The notes: generated by a model from the letters alone, not told the origin. DNA of 14,391 nt from Promethearchaeota archaeon (GCA_011365055.1 RDOG01000036.1:1-14391), one strand, 5' to 3'. Shown: positions 6,912 through 12,269, numbered from the stretch's first letter. Numbers and translations are program-made.

Positions 6912-7141
6912 TGGCGATCATAATGCATCTATGTGAAAAATGTAAAAATTATACCAGCGAGGACTATTGCACGTTTCACAACGTGCTAATCTTCCTAATA
7001 GATGAGGATGAGGAAGATGAATGCTATTTTAATTTCAATATCAAGGGCGTGAAATATGACGAAAATGGAGAAGAGGCAATAATTGAATGTCGAGGTTTCA
7101 TCCCTAAACATCAGCGTTTACTAACGGAGATGATAACATGA
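6911..7141 (+). CDS. Acidic CxxC...YC mini-protein, 76 aa
   Basis: ATG 6911 shares a base with the previous stop (TAATG); an AAGGA lies just upstream. CEKCKNYTSEDYCTFHN (8-24) is the clearest copy of a C-x2-C-x7-[GD]YC-x2-HN module, with later Cys at ECYF and IECRGF completing a possible zinc site. An acidic run DEDEEDE sits at about 31-37. Similar heads occur at 8168 and 13540. Unknown function. Confidence 0.7.
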   Translation: MAIIMHLCEKCKNYTSEDYCTFHNVLIFLIDEDEEDECYFNFNIKGVKYDENGEEAIIECRGFIPKHQRLLTEMIT

Positions 7142-7323
7142 AAAAATCGGTATTAGAATCAATAATTTGGATTTTAGAGTTTGAAGAGTGTAAACAAAGA
7201 AATTTAACAAAACGAGATATCATAAAATGTTTCGATATAAACTATAAATCGACGGGGAATAGAATGCCGATGTTTAGACGTTGTTTATTATGCTATTTTA
7301 CAAATAATATTCATTTGAGGTGA
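7138..7323 (+). CDS. Small helical protein, 61 aa
   Basis: ATG 7138 overlaps the previous stop (ATGA), eight bases after GGAG. The product has three Cys (EECKQ, KCFD, RCLLC) and an HTH-like middle (NLTKRDIIKCFDIN), too weak to assign. Its last two codons and stop (TTG AGG TGA) are also the SD of the next gene. Confidence 0.6.
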   Translation: MKKSVLESIIWILEFEECKQRNLTKRDIIKCFDINYKSTGNRMPMFRRCLLCYFTNNIHLR

Positions 7324-7336
7324 GATGAGATGAACT
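7317..7336 (+). repeat. Initiation module B, copy 1
   Basis: GAGGTGAGATGAGATGAACT, identical over 20 bases to 8996-9015. It holds the SD, a spacer, the start ATG 7330 and the first two codons of the following gene. The TGA at 7321-7323 is also the upstream stop. Confidence 0.85.
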
Positions 7337-7446
7337 TCAATACTGTTATTCTAATAATCGACGAATTCATACGAATTTATAAATATTGTGTTGAAATGTA
7401 CGAATTATTCAACGAAATAATTGATGGTGATGAAAATAGTAGCTGA
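7330..7446 (+). CDS. Very small acidic protein, 38 aa
   Basis: ATG 7330 lies 6 bases after GAGGTGA. The 38-residue product is apolar at first (NTVILIIDEFIRIY) and acidic at the end, with one Cys. It overlaps the next gene by 11-17 bases, depending on that gene's start. Supported by the repeated initiation module; function unknown. Confidence 0.5.
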   Translation: MNFNTVILIIDEFIRIYKYCVEMYELFNEIIDGDENSS

Positions 7447-7603
7447 CAAAACATGTAATATATGCTTAAAATTAAGAAAAACGTTATACATACGTATTAA
7501 TGGTGTTTTTAAAGCAATTGGGGTTATTTGTTTTAATTGTAATGAAATAGAATATACCCTGAACCCTGAGAAATGTATACAAAAACTAAAATTTGTGAGG
7601 TGA
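7436..7603 (+). CDS. CxxC mini-protein, possible ATA start
   Basis: A zinc-ribbon-like product with TCNICLKL near the N-terminus and VICFNCNEI about 25 residues later, plus a single late Cys. In-frame ATG 7430 and GTG 7427 lie within the GGTGATG that would serve as SD. ATA 7436 lies 5 bases after GGTGA, matching four other genes here. A longer start at TTG 7421 or ATG 7424 lacks an SD. The last codon pair and stop (GTG AGG TGA) form the next SD. Coding confident, start uncertain. Confidence 0.65.
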   Translation: MVADKTCNICLKLRKTLYIRINGVFKAIGVICFNCNEIEYTLNPEKCIQKLKFVR

Positions 7604-7608
7604 TATGA

Positions 7609-7749
7609 ATGAACGAAAAACCATTAATCATTAAGGCGTGCAAGCACTGTTCGCTTGGAATGTGCATGTTATATAATGTGTTATATTGCGATGGATTCGA
7701 TACGAGATGTTTTGAATATGAAATTGAAATTGGTGAGGTGAGGACATAA
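7609..7749 (+). CDS. Cys-rich mini-protein, 46 aa
   Basis: ATG 7609 follows GAGGTGA. Cys pattern C-x2-C-x4-C-x7-C-x6-C (CKHCSLGMC, LYCDGF, TRCFEYE) fits a compact metal-binding fold related to the CxxC...YC module. The last residues GEVRT are encoded by the SD module of the next gene, and the stop TAA overlaps that gene's ATA as ATAA. Too short for family assignment. Confidence 0.62.
   Translation: MNEKPLIIKACKHCSLGMCMLYNVLYCDGFDTRCFEYEIEIGEVRT
7734..7748 (+). promoter_or_regulatory. Initiation module A variant with ATA in start position
   Basis: TGAGGTGAGGAC followed by ATA. The same SD core, GGTGAGGAC, is followed by GTG at 8168, 8630, 9138 and 9314. ATA 7746 occupies exactly the start-codon position. 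Confidence 0.75.
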
Positions 7750-7943
7750 AAGTTAAAGATTTTGAAGATGTAAAATGCCCTCGATGTGGAGGCAAGATAA
7801 TAGATGAAGATTGGGATGATAAATTTAATTCGTGGATTGGATGGTGTGTCAATTGTTTGGAGAAACCATCTCAAATCTTCTATGTTCAATCTGAGGATAA
7901 GTTCTATGAAATTAATGAAGAAAATAAAGTGAAAGCAATATAA
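7746..7943 (+). CDS. Zinc-ribbon protein with ATA start, 65 aa
   Basis: KCPRCGGKI (residues 10-18) and WCVNCLEKP about 16 residues later form a typical CxxC-CxxC ribbon, followed by a polar tail. The frame opens after a TGA at 7734 and contains GGT GAG GAC ATA AAA GTT before the ribbon, with no ATG, GTG or TTG upstream of the second CxxC. ATA 7746 sits 4 bases after GGTGA, where identical modules carry GTG, and overlaps the previous stop as ATAA. Ordinary gene callers would miss it. Coding is supported by the ribbon and by the fit between neighbours. Confidence 0.75.
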   Translation: MKVKDFEDVKCPRCGGKIIDEDWDDKFNSWIGWCVNCLEKPSQIFYVQSEDKFYEINEENKVKAI

Positions 7944-7957
7944 CGTGAGGTGTTAAA

Positions 7958-8158
7958 TTGACGAAAATAAAAGCATTACAAATTGTGATTTTAGCAATTT
8001 CAGAATATTGTAGATATCATTCAAAATGTAGAGACGAATGTGTTTTCTTTATTAACGACAATTGCTTAAATGAAAAACTACGACCTTTAAGAGATAAATT
8101 GGGGAAAATAAGCCAGATGGAAATTAATGAATTGATTAAAAAAATAGAGGACATCTGA
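7958..8158 (+). CDS. Cys-rich helical mini-protein, 66 aa
   Basis: TTG 7958 follows GTGAGGTG. A helical N-terminus (IKALQIVILAISEYC) leads to YCRYHSKCRDEC and NDNC, giving C-x6-C-x3-C-x8-C. The C-terminal half is a charged helix. Possible metal site; no family recognised. The next SD overlaps its stop. Confidence 0.62.
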   Translation: MTKIKALQIVILAISEYCRYHSKCRDECVFFINDNCLNEKLRPLRDKLGKISQMEINELIKKIEDI

Positions 8159-8172
8159 GGTGAGGACGTGAA
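8156..8172 (+). repeat. Initiation module A, copy 1
   Basis: TGAGGTGAGGACGTGAA, identical over 17 bases to 9126-9142. It contains the previous gene's stop TGA, the SD GAGGTGA and the GTG start at 8168. Confidence 0.85.
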
Positions 8173-8437
8173 ATGTGATAAATGTGAAAAAGAAGTTGGG
8201 CCTCTATTTTGTGGTAATTGTCGAATGGAAATGAAAGGACTTCAAAAACCAGCTGAAGGATTAATTCCATTGCTATTATGGGATGCTAAAAGAGAGGAAT
8301 ACGTGATAGGGTGCACTTGTATAAAATGTCCTTGGAACGATGGTAAAGGTTACTGTTCAACAAGACACAAAATACTACCTATTCATCTATTTCATGAATT
8401 CGATGGAGACAATATAATACACCAGGTGTGTGGATAA
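8168..8437 (+). CDS. Double zinc-finger mini-protein, 89 aa
   Basis: GTG 8168, 4 bases after GGTGA. KCDKCEKEVGPLFCGNCRMEM (two parts around G/P) is an N-terminal zinc ribbon. A second block, CTCIKCPWNDGKGYCSTRHK (about 56-75), has the C-x2-C-x7-GYC module of other small proteins here, with a final Cys near the C-terminus. Two zinc-binding heads in 89 residues suggest a scaffold or adaptor. Unknown function. Confidence 0.7.
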   Translation: MKCDKCEKEVGPLFCGNCRMEMKGLQKPAEGLIPLLLWDAKREEYVIGCTCIKCPWNDGKGYCSTRHKILPIHLFHEFDGDNIIHQVCG

Positions 8438-8473
8438 ATGATTAAACGTATTGAGTTTGAGGTGATGGCGTGA
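8438..8473 (+). CDS. Possible 11-aa leader peptide
   Basis: ATG 8438 is the codon directly after the previous stop (TAAATG). It runs 11 codons (MIKRIEFEVMA) and ends at TGA 8471-8473, overlapping the GTG of the next gene as GTGA. A weak AGGTG lies about 10 bases upstream. It may only serve to deliver ribosomes to the next start. Chance cannot be excluded for so short a frame. Confidence 0.3.
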   Translation: MIKRIEFEVMA

Positions 8474-8625
8474 TAGAAGAAAAAAGAAAATTGAGAAGTA
8501 TCTTTTATGAAAAACTTTCATTTGTTCAATGTGAACGAAAATATTCAAATAGCGATGAATTAAATTGGTTGGAGTTTCTCCATTTATTTCATTATGCTAT
8601 TGATTTAATTAATGGAACGTGGTGA
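8470..8625 (+). CDS. Small helical protein, 51 aa
   Basis: GTG 8470 lies 4 bases after GGTGA. The product begins with a basic helix (EEKRKLRSIFYEKL) and ends in an apolar, aromatic helix (LNWLEFLHLFHYAIDLI). One Cys, no known motif. Its stop TGA is part of the SD of the next gene. The amphipathic C-terminus could associate with a partner or membrane (inference). Confidence 0.58.
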   Translation: MIEEKRKLRSIFYEKLSFVQCERKYSNSDELNWLEFLHLFHYAIDLINGTW

Positions 8626-8634
8626 GGACGTGAA
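8621..8634 (+). repeat. Initiation module A, copy 2
   Basis: GGTGAGGACGTGAA, the 14-base core of module A, with the upstream stop TGA inside the SD and start GTG at 8630. Confidence 0.8.
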
Positions 8635-8824
8635 CAAATTGAGAGATAATAAAGGACGGTTTACAACAATACAGAAGTTAGGTTGGATTTTAATTTCGTA
8701 TGATGAAAGGATCTGTCCAAATGGAGAATGTGATGTTGGAGCTAACTGCTGTTTTGCTTGTTATGTTGAATCTTGCCCAAACAAATGTAAAAATGATTGT
8801 TATCAGAGGGTGGATGAATTTTGA
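8630..8824 (+). CDS. Cysteine-rich protein, 64 aa, nine Cys
   Basis: GTG 8630 is chosen over in-frame ATG 8612 because it lies 4 bases after GGTGA. After a basic N-terminus, nine Cys fall in 27 residues: ICPNGECDVGANCC, FACYVESC, PNKCKNDC. Spacing is C-x4-C-x5-CC-x2-C-x4-C-x3-C-x3-C, unusual for a simple ribbon. Two metal ions or a small Fe-S or metallothionein-like cluster are possible. No family recognised. Confidence 0.66.
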   Translation: MNKLRDNKGRFTTIQKLGWILISYDERICPNGECDVGANCCFACYVESCPNKCKNDCYQRVDEF

Positions 8825-8845
8825 TTAACCGTGAGGTGCGATGAG

Positions 8846-9007
8846 ATGTGGATATTAAAATCTAAGCACGAAACAAAACAAATTAATCATTTTGAAGAGC
8901 TCGACAGCGATATTGATAATCGGAGATGGGTTGATGAAGAAATGATAGATCAGGGGTTTTTTCACGTGATGGGTATGCAAGATGAGTTTTATTTCGAGGT
9001 GAGATGA
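8846..9007 (+). CDS. Acidic small protein, 53 aa
   Basis: ATG 8846 follows GTGAGGTG with a 7-base spacer (CGATGAG). The product is acidic and without Cys (FEELDSDIDNRRWVDEEM), ending FEVR, where the last codons and stop are also the SD of the following gene. No recognised family. Its charge would suit a DNA-mimic or inhibitor role, but no evidence supports a target. Confidence 0.58.
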   Translation: MWILKSKHETKQINHFEELDSDIDNRRWVDEEMIDQGFFHVMGMQDEFYFEVR

Positions 9008-9015
9008 GATGAACT
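8996..9015 (+). repeat. Initiation module B, copy 2
   Basis: GAGGTGAGATGAGATGAACT, identical to 7317-7336. Contains the upstream stop TGA 9005-9007 and start ATG 9009. In copy 1 the upstream stop is a different TGA of the same module, so the two copies are read in different frames by the upstream gene. Confidence 0.85.
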
Positions 9016-9128
9016 GTAATGCATGCTTGTTAACAAAAAATAAAAAAATACAGATGAACGAACGTAAAAATAGTTATAAATGCCCGGAATGCGGGCAAAT
9101 CAAATTAAAATTTAAACAAGAGCCGTGA
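9009..9128 (+). CDS. Minimal zinc ribbon, 39 aa
   Basis: ATG 9009 after module B. NCNACLLT (residues 2-9) and KCPECGQIK (24-32) make a CxxC-x18-CxxC ribbon in 39 residues, with a basic linker and tail. Its stop TGA is the first codon of module A copy 3. Such a minimal ribbon resembles transcription-factor-type zinc ribbons; the role is unknown. Confidence 0.68.
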   Translation: MNCNACLLTKNKKIQMNERKNSYKCPECGQIKLKFKQEP

Positions 9129-9142
9129 GGTGAGGACGTGAA
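9126..9142 (+). repeat. Initiation module A, copy 3
   Basis: TGAGGTGAGGACGTGAA, identical to 8156-8172. Holds the stop of the preceding ribbon gene, the SD and the GTG start at 9138. Confidence 0.85.
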
Positions 9143-9272
9143 CTTAGAAAAATGGTTTCCTGAATTAAAAACAAATAGATGTAAAAAATGTGGAAATAAA
9201 TTATACATTACATTTGGAGAAAATGGTTGGTTTGGATTTATTTGTAAAAATGCACACTTAGAGGTAATATAA
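9138..9272 (+). CDS. Zinc-ribbon-like mini-protein, 44 aa
   Basis: GTG 9138, 4 bases after GGTGA. RCKKCGNKLYITFG (14-27) followed by GFICKNAH gives three Cys and a His in ribbon-like positions (CxxC ... CxxxH). No recognised family. A 41-base gap with a tiny candidate frame follows. Confidence 0.62.
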   Translation: MNLEKWFPELKTNRCKKCGNKLYITFGENGWFGFICKNAHLEVI

Positions 9273-9290
9273 TAACCAAAGGAGATAAAT

Positions 9291-9317
9291 TTGACGAAAT
9301 ATAAGGTGAGGACGTGA
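9291..9317 (+). CDS. Possible 8-aa leader peptide
   Basis: TTG 9291 follows GGAG by 6 bases and reads eight codons (TKYKVRT after the start). It ends at TGA 9315-9317, overlapping the GTG 9314 start of the next gene as GTGA. It spans the whole SD module, so translating it would place a terminating ribosome on the next start. Short enough to be chance. Confidence 0.3.
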   Translation: MTKYKVRT

Positions 9318-9318
9318 A
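9305..9318 (+). repeat. Initiation module A, copy 4
   Basis: GGTGAGGACGTGAA core, with GTG 9314 as start of the 108-residue gene. Confidence 0.8.
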
Positions 9319-9640
9319 AAAAAGAGGAGAACTATTGTTTTGGGAATTTGAGAGTAATGATTGTGTATTTTATGGACATGATTTAACTCTAAAAGAAATA
9401 TTAAATAATACCGACTTTCAAGACAGATTTAGCGACATGATAACAAAAAGCGAGGAAATTTTTAGAAAACATTATCCACGTTTAGAATTGTATAATAGAT
9501 TTTGTCGAGTCGTAATTGCTTCAGAAGAAGATAAGGATGAATATGGATGTGAAAGGGTTTATATTTATTGTAAAGGCCCAACACGAGGCGCAATGCCAAT
9601 TACATTCATTAAATTATATGAAAATAATGAAATAATATAG
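9314..9640 (+). CDS. Unknown protein, 108 aa
   Basis: GTG 9314 after module A. Mixed alpha/beta product with aromatic N-terminal strands (ELLFWEFES), an acidic middle (ASEEDKDEYGCERVYIYC) and a Gly/Pro turn (KGPTRGAMPITF). Four scattered Cys do not form pairs. No family recognised. It is the largest protein of the array and the last before a GC-richer gap. Confidence 0.68.
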   Translation: MKKRGELLFWEFESNDCVFYGHDLTLKEILNNTDFQDRFSDMITKSEEIFRKHYPRLELYNRFCRVVIASEEDKDEYGCERVYIYCKGPTRGAMPITFIKLYENNEII

Positions 9641-9725
9641 CAAGAACTCGGAAAGCAATAGCCCCTCGAATCCCGAAGTTGCCGTTAAATTTAATCGGAT
9701 GGGAGGACTGTTGCCCGAAAGGTGA
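9641..9725. other. GC-richer gap, nature unclear
   Basis: About 42 of 85 bases are G or C, far above the neighbourhood. A frame ending at TGA 9724-9726 (NSPSNPEVAVKFNRMGGLLPER) and another running into the next gene from 9631 are both open but lack start and SD. AACT-CGG and CCG-A-AGTT could pair as a bulged stem (about 9645-9681). It may be a coding remnant, a structured RNA or an insertion scar. I cannot decide. Confidence 0.4.
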
Positions 9726-9729
9726 TGTC

Positions 9730-9843
9730 ATGTATTCAATTGAAGAAATAGAACAAAAAGCCAAACAATTGCGAGTAGAAAGTTTAATCATTTATTTAGG
9801 ATGTTTATTCATATTAACGCATGAAGCGATAAAAAGGAAGTAA
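9730..9843 (+). CDS. Small possible membrane peptide, 37 aa
   Basis: ATG 9730 lies 4 bases after AAAGGTGA. A charged N-terminal helix (SIEEIEQKAKQLRVE) is followed by an apolar stretch (SLIIYLGCLFIL) and a basic KRK end. The apolar part is short for a full span but could insert. The frame is open upstream to 9631 without a standard start. Unknown function. Confidence 0.5.
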   Translation: MYSIEEIEQKAKQLRVESLIIYLGCLFILTHEAIKRK

Positions 9844-9848
9844 TAAAA

Positions 9849-9863
9849 TTGAAAAGGAGATGA
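9849..9863 (+). CDS. Possible 4-codon leader minigene
   Basis: TTG AAA AGG AGA TGA follows AAGGAAG by 8 bases and ends overlapping ATG 9860 as ATGA. It contains the SD-like AAGGAG adjoining that ATG. It is the third tiny frame ending on a start codon here. May be chance. Confidence 0.22.
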   Translation: MKRR

Positions 9864-10069
9864 TCGAAATTACCGAAAATGAGAAAGAAATAATAATTGA
9901 AAAACCCGAAAAAGGGAATTTAGGGTTAAAAGTAAAATTAGGATGGGGTAAAACTATAGAAATTATCCAATATGATCCTAATGTCCCCTATTCAGATAGT
10001 ATTAATATTGATGAATCCCAAATTGAAGATCTTATCAATGCGATTAAAAAAATTTCCAAGGAATTATAA
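9860..10069 (+). CDS. Small beta/alpha protein, 69 aa
   Basis: ATG 9860 abuts AAGGAG with no spacer, so initiation there would need coupling to the tiny upstream frame. ATT 9869 is better spaced but non-standard. The product has alternating short strands (EIIIEKPEKGNLGLKVKLGW) and ends in a helix (IEDLINAIKKISKEL). The plan resembles the gene at 12072. No Cys, no family recognised. Confidence 0.62.
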   Translation: MIEITENEKEIIIEKPEKGNLGLKVKLGWGKTIEIIQYDPNVPYSDSINIDESQIEDLINAIKKISKEL

Positions 10070-10093
10070 ACCGAACTTATGAAACTGAGGTGA
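10065..10093 (+). repeat. Intergenic repeat copy 1
   Basis: Starts in the stop region of the 9860 gene and runs to the SD (TATAAACCGAACTTATGAAA...). It matches 10822-10849 at about 24 of 28 positions with one base gap. Both copies lie between a stop codon and the next SD. Confidence 0.6.
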
Positions 10094-10098
10094 TGAAA

Positions 10099-10293
10099 AT
10101 AGAAAAACCAATCGAAATTATCGGAGAAGAGAATATTAAACGAGAAGTTTATACAGTTGCTCATGTTTTTGACATGAAATTAGTAGACATACTCAAATCA
10201 ATGCAATATCTTCCTAAAATCATAAAAATAAATGAACAGTTAATGGAAGTCTTGGATAAATTGAAGTGGTTTGCATTAAGAGAAACATATTGA
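10099..10293 (+). CDS. Small helical protein, 64-67 aa, possible ATA start
   Basis: Frame open from GTG 10090 and ATG 10093, but both lie inside GAGGTGATG. ATA 10099 is 5 bases after GGTGA. The product (IEKPIEIIGEENI ... VLDKLKWFALRETY) is predicted helical, amphipathic and without Cys. Middle segment VAHVFDMKLVDILKSM could be a dimer helix. Stop TGA 10291-10293 is followed at once by the next SD. Function unknown. Confidence 0.58.
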   Translation: MEKPIEIIGEENIKREVYTVAHVFDMKLVDILKSMQYLPKIIKINEQLMEVLDKLKWFALRETY

Positions 10294-10303
10294 GGTGATG
10301 AAA

Positions 10304-10531
10304 ATAGAAAAAGAGAATATAAAACCTTCAATAATAACAACTCTTTATAACTTAAAAGAGGATTTATTAAATAAAGGATTATCGGAGGACATGATAATCA
10401 CATTAATACATGATAAACTTCCAACTTCTTCTAAAATGGGGAAAGGAAGAATAAAAGCAGTATTAACAGCAGTCTTACAATTAGATAACGAAATTAATAA
10501 AAATTTAGAAAGGAGGAATAAACGTGGATAA
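10304..10531 (+). CDS. Small helical protein, 75-78 aa, possible ATA start
   Basis: The initiation region repeats that of the gene before (GAGGTGATGAAAATAGAAAAA). GTG 10295 and ATG 10298 fall in the SD; ATA 10304 is 5 bases after GGTGA. The product contains two helices around KGLSEDMIITLIHDKLPTSS and a basic KMGKGRIKAVLTAVL. No recognised motif. Its last 8 bases overlap the next gene. Confidence 0.58.
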   Translation: MEKENIKPSIITTLYNLKEDLLNKGLSEDMIITLIHDKLPTSSKMGKGRIKAVLTAVLQLDNEINKNLERRNKRG

Positions 10532-10676
10532 AATTGTCCAAATAGATCCAGAAGGAGAATCTATAAATAAATCTCAATTTGAAGAAATCTGTAATTTTTT
10601 TAAAACAGAAGAAATAATCTTTCAATATGATAAAGAAACACATAAAATTATTCTCATGCCTACAAATGAAGAATGA
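10524..10676 (+). CDS. Small acidic beta/alpha protein, 50 aa
   Basis: GTG 10524 is 6 bases after AGGAGGAATA. The product pairs short strands (KIVQIDPEGESI and IIFQYDKETHKIILM) around a helix (KSQFEEICNFFKTE). Unknown, but close in plan to other small beta/alpha proteins of this region. Supported by SD and tight fit. Confidence 0.58.
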   Translation: MDKIVQIDPEGESINKSQFEEICNFFKTEEIIFQYDKETHKIILMPTNEE

Positions 10677-10700
10677 ATGAAATATTACAGAGGTGGAAAT

Positions 10701-10826
10701 TTGGAAGAAAAAAACCTAAACAAACTGAAATTATGGCTGCTTGAATTATTAACACGATTATTAGAACAAAAAGCGATTGATTATCAAACATATGAAACCC
10801 TGGCAGAGTTATTGGAAGGAATATAA
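10701..10826 (+). CDS. Leu-rich helical mini-protein, 41 aa
   Basis: TTG 10701 lies 5 bases after AGAGGTG. ATG 10677 in frame has no SD. The product is a Leu-rich helix pair (NKLKLWLLELLTRLLEQK and ETLAELLEGI). Probably a helical hairpin or coiled coil. Function unknown. Confidence 0.5.
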   Translation: MEEKNLNKLKLWLLELLTRLLEQKAIDYQTYETLAELLEGI

Positions 10827-10849
10827 CCGAATTTATGAAATTTTGGTGA
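10822..10849 (+). repeat. Intergenic repeat copy 2
   Basis: TATAACCGAATTTATGAAAT..GGTGA; the partner of 10065-10093. It ends at the SD of the DUF2284-like gene. Confidence 0.6.
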
Positions 10850-10853
10850 ATGA

Positions 10854-11447
10854 ATGAAAATTAATGATTTAACAGTTATTAAACATGAAGAAATTAATCC
10901 TAATACAATAATATTCTATAAACCAGTTCGAAGTTTTTGTAAACTTAAATATCGAAAAAATGATAAAAATAAATTAAAAACATGTCCAAATCATGGAAAA
11001 AATCCTCTCTGTCCTCCATTATCTAAATACCGAGAGGATATTTTGAAAAAATACGACAAGTTTATTCTGGTCTGGATTAGATTCGATTTCATTACGTGGA
11101 AGGAACAAAGGGAGGAAAAACATCCAGGGTGGACTCCTGGAATGGTTGCAAATTTATTACATTATCAAAAATCATTAAAAAAATTATTAAAAGATTACAT
11201 TAAAAAACATTTTAATCCATTTCCTGACGAACTTTTTGGTTGCGGATCAGGATTTTGGGGAAAACAATCAATGGAATCGGCAGGAATGTTAGTGCTTGAT
11301 TTATTAAATAAAAGTGGAGAGATCATTAAAAAAGGAATTTATTCATTAAATGGAATACGATTTGAACAAAAACCAACATACGAAATAGTATTATCTTCAT
11401 TATTATGTTTTAAAAATAAAAAATCATTAGAAGACTATTTGAGGTGA
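10854..11447 (+). CDS. DUF2284-like metal-binding protein, 197 aa
   Basis: ATG 10854 is 4 bases after GGTGA. FCKLKY (C29) and TCPNHGKNPLCPP (C44, C53; residues 43-55) match the Cys signature of archaeal predicted metal-binding proteins such as DUF2284 (CPNYGKxxxCPP). A later GCGSGFWGKQSMESAGMLV, split near 126-144, and a Cys at about 184 fit the C-terminal half of the family. These are thought to bind a metal or Fe-S cluster; the reaction is unknown. The last codons (TTG AGG TGA) form the next SD. Family assignment is from motif only. Confidence 0.72.
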   Translation: MKINDLTVIKHEEINPNTIIFYKPVRSFCKLKYRKNDKNKLKTCPNHGKNPLCPPLSKYREDILKKYDKFILVWIRFDFITWKEQREEKHPGWTPGMVANLLHYQKSLKKLLKDYIKKHFNPFPDELFGCGSGFWGKQSMESAGMLVLDLLNKSGEIIKKGIYSLNGIRFEQKPTYEIVLSSLLCFKNKKSLEDYLR

Positions 11448-11452
11448 TTAAA

Positions 11453-11851
11453 ATAAAAGAGGAAATAGAATTAACAATAACAATAAAAGATAAAACGTTC
11501 GGAGAAGTTTTACCCATAAATAAGAGATATTATGAAGAAGAGAAAAGAGATGAGAGTGCATTTTGGTCTGAGGAATTTGAAAAAGATGGAAAGGGAAATG
11601 TGATTCTCAAAATATCACAATTAGAATTTGGTTTGAACGTGGAACCAAATGAGAATACAGAAATATATGAAATAACGTATAATAATGGATATGATTGCGA
11701 TGATTATAACAGTGATAAAGCATATTTTACAAAAGAAGAATATGTTAAAGCATTGGGTCTAAAAGCAAAACTAATTGATGAAGAAATAAACCAAATGAAA
11801 GATTATCAATATAAAATATTAGCAAAGATGACTAAATTGAAAGAAATATAA
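11453..11851 (+). CDS. Acidic unknown protein, ~132 aa, possible ATA start
   Basis: GTG 11444 overlaps the previous stop (GTGA) but has no SD upstream and lies within GAGGTGA. ATA 11453 is 5 bases after GGTGA. The product begins with strands (IKEEIELTITIKDKTF), has an acidic centre (NNGYDCDDYNSDKAYFTKEE, split) and ends in a coiled-coil-like helix (KAKLIDEEINQMKDYQYKIL). No family recognised. Start uncertain. Confidence 0.65.
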   Translation: MKEEIELTITIKDKTFGEVLPINKRYYEEEKRDESAFWSEEFEKDGKGNVILKISQLEFGLNVEPNENTEIYEITYNNGYDCDDYNSDKAYFTKEEYVKALGLKAKLIDEEINQMKDYQYKILAKMTKLKEI

Positions 11852-11870
11852 TTTATACGAGGTTTGAAAA

Positions 11871-12053
11871 TTGGATGGAATAAAAATTGAAAATTTAGAA
11901 AATGGAGAAACATTTTATTTAACCATTCCAGAAATTGCGAATTTATTAGCATTTATTAAAACAAGAGTTGAAAGAGAAGAAAAAGAAGGCTTCAAATTAC
12001 CCAATCTTAGAAAATTTCTTAAAAATATTGAGAAGATAATGGAATGGGGATAA
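11871..12053 (+). CDS. Small protein, 60 aa
   Basis: TTG 11871 is 6 bases after GAGGTT. An N-terminal beta-hairpin (IKIENLENGETFYLTI) is followed by helices (PEIANLLAFIKTRVERE; LRKFLKNIEKIM). It fits the repeated beta-then-helix plan of this region. Unknown. Confidence 0.58.
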   Translation: MDGIKIENLENGETFYLTIPEIANLLAFIKTRVEREEKEGFKLPNLRKFLKNIEKIMEWG

Positions 12054-12071
12054 AATAGAGGAGACGATAAG

Positions 12072-12269
12072 TTGAGAAAGGATTATATTGAAATTAAAGT
12101 TGAAAAGGACATAAAACTAAAAATTAAGAAAACAGAGTTTAATAAAGAATTTTTCTCGCTCTATGTGAGGATTGGAGGAGATCCACAAGATGAAATACTT
12201 GAAGGGTTTCCAATTAAACATATCGATAAATTAATTGAATTACTTCAAAAATTCAAGACGGTAATATAA
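12072..12269 (+). CDS. Small beta/alpha protein, 65 aa
   Basis: TTG 12072, eight bases after GGAG. Basic strands (YIEIKVEKDIKLKIKKTEF), an aromatic FFSLYVRIGG strand, then a closing helix (IDKLIELLQKF). Similar in layout to the gene at 9860 (strands, acidic loop, final LI..L..F/I helix), suggesting distant paralogy or a common fold. No known function. Confidence 0.58.
   Translation: MRKDYIEIKVEKDIKLKIKKTEFNKEFFSLYVRIGGDPQDEILEGFPIKHIDKLIELLQKFKTVI

Noticed and set aside
7533..7889. Minus-strand 118-residue frame
   Set aside because: Opposite three SD-led Cys-pair genes whose CxxC motifs are consistent on the plus strand.
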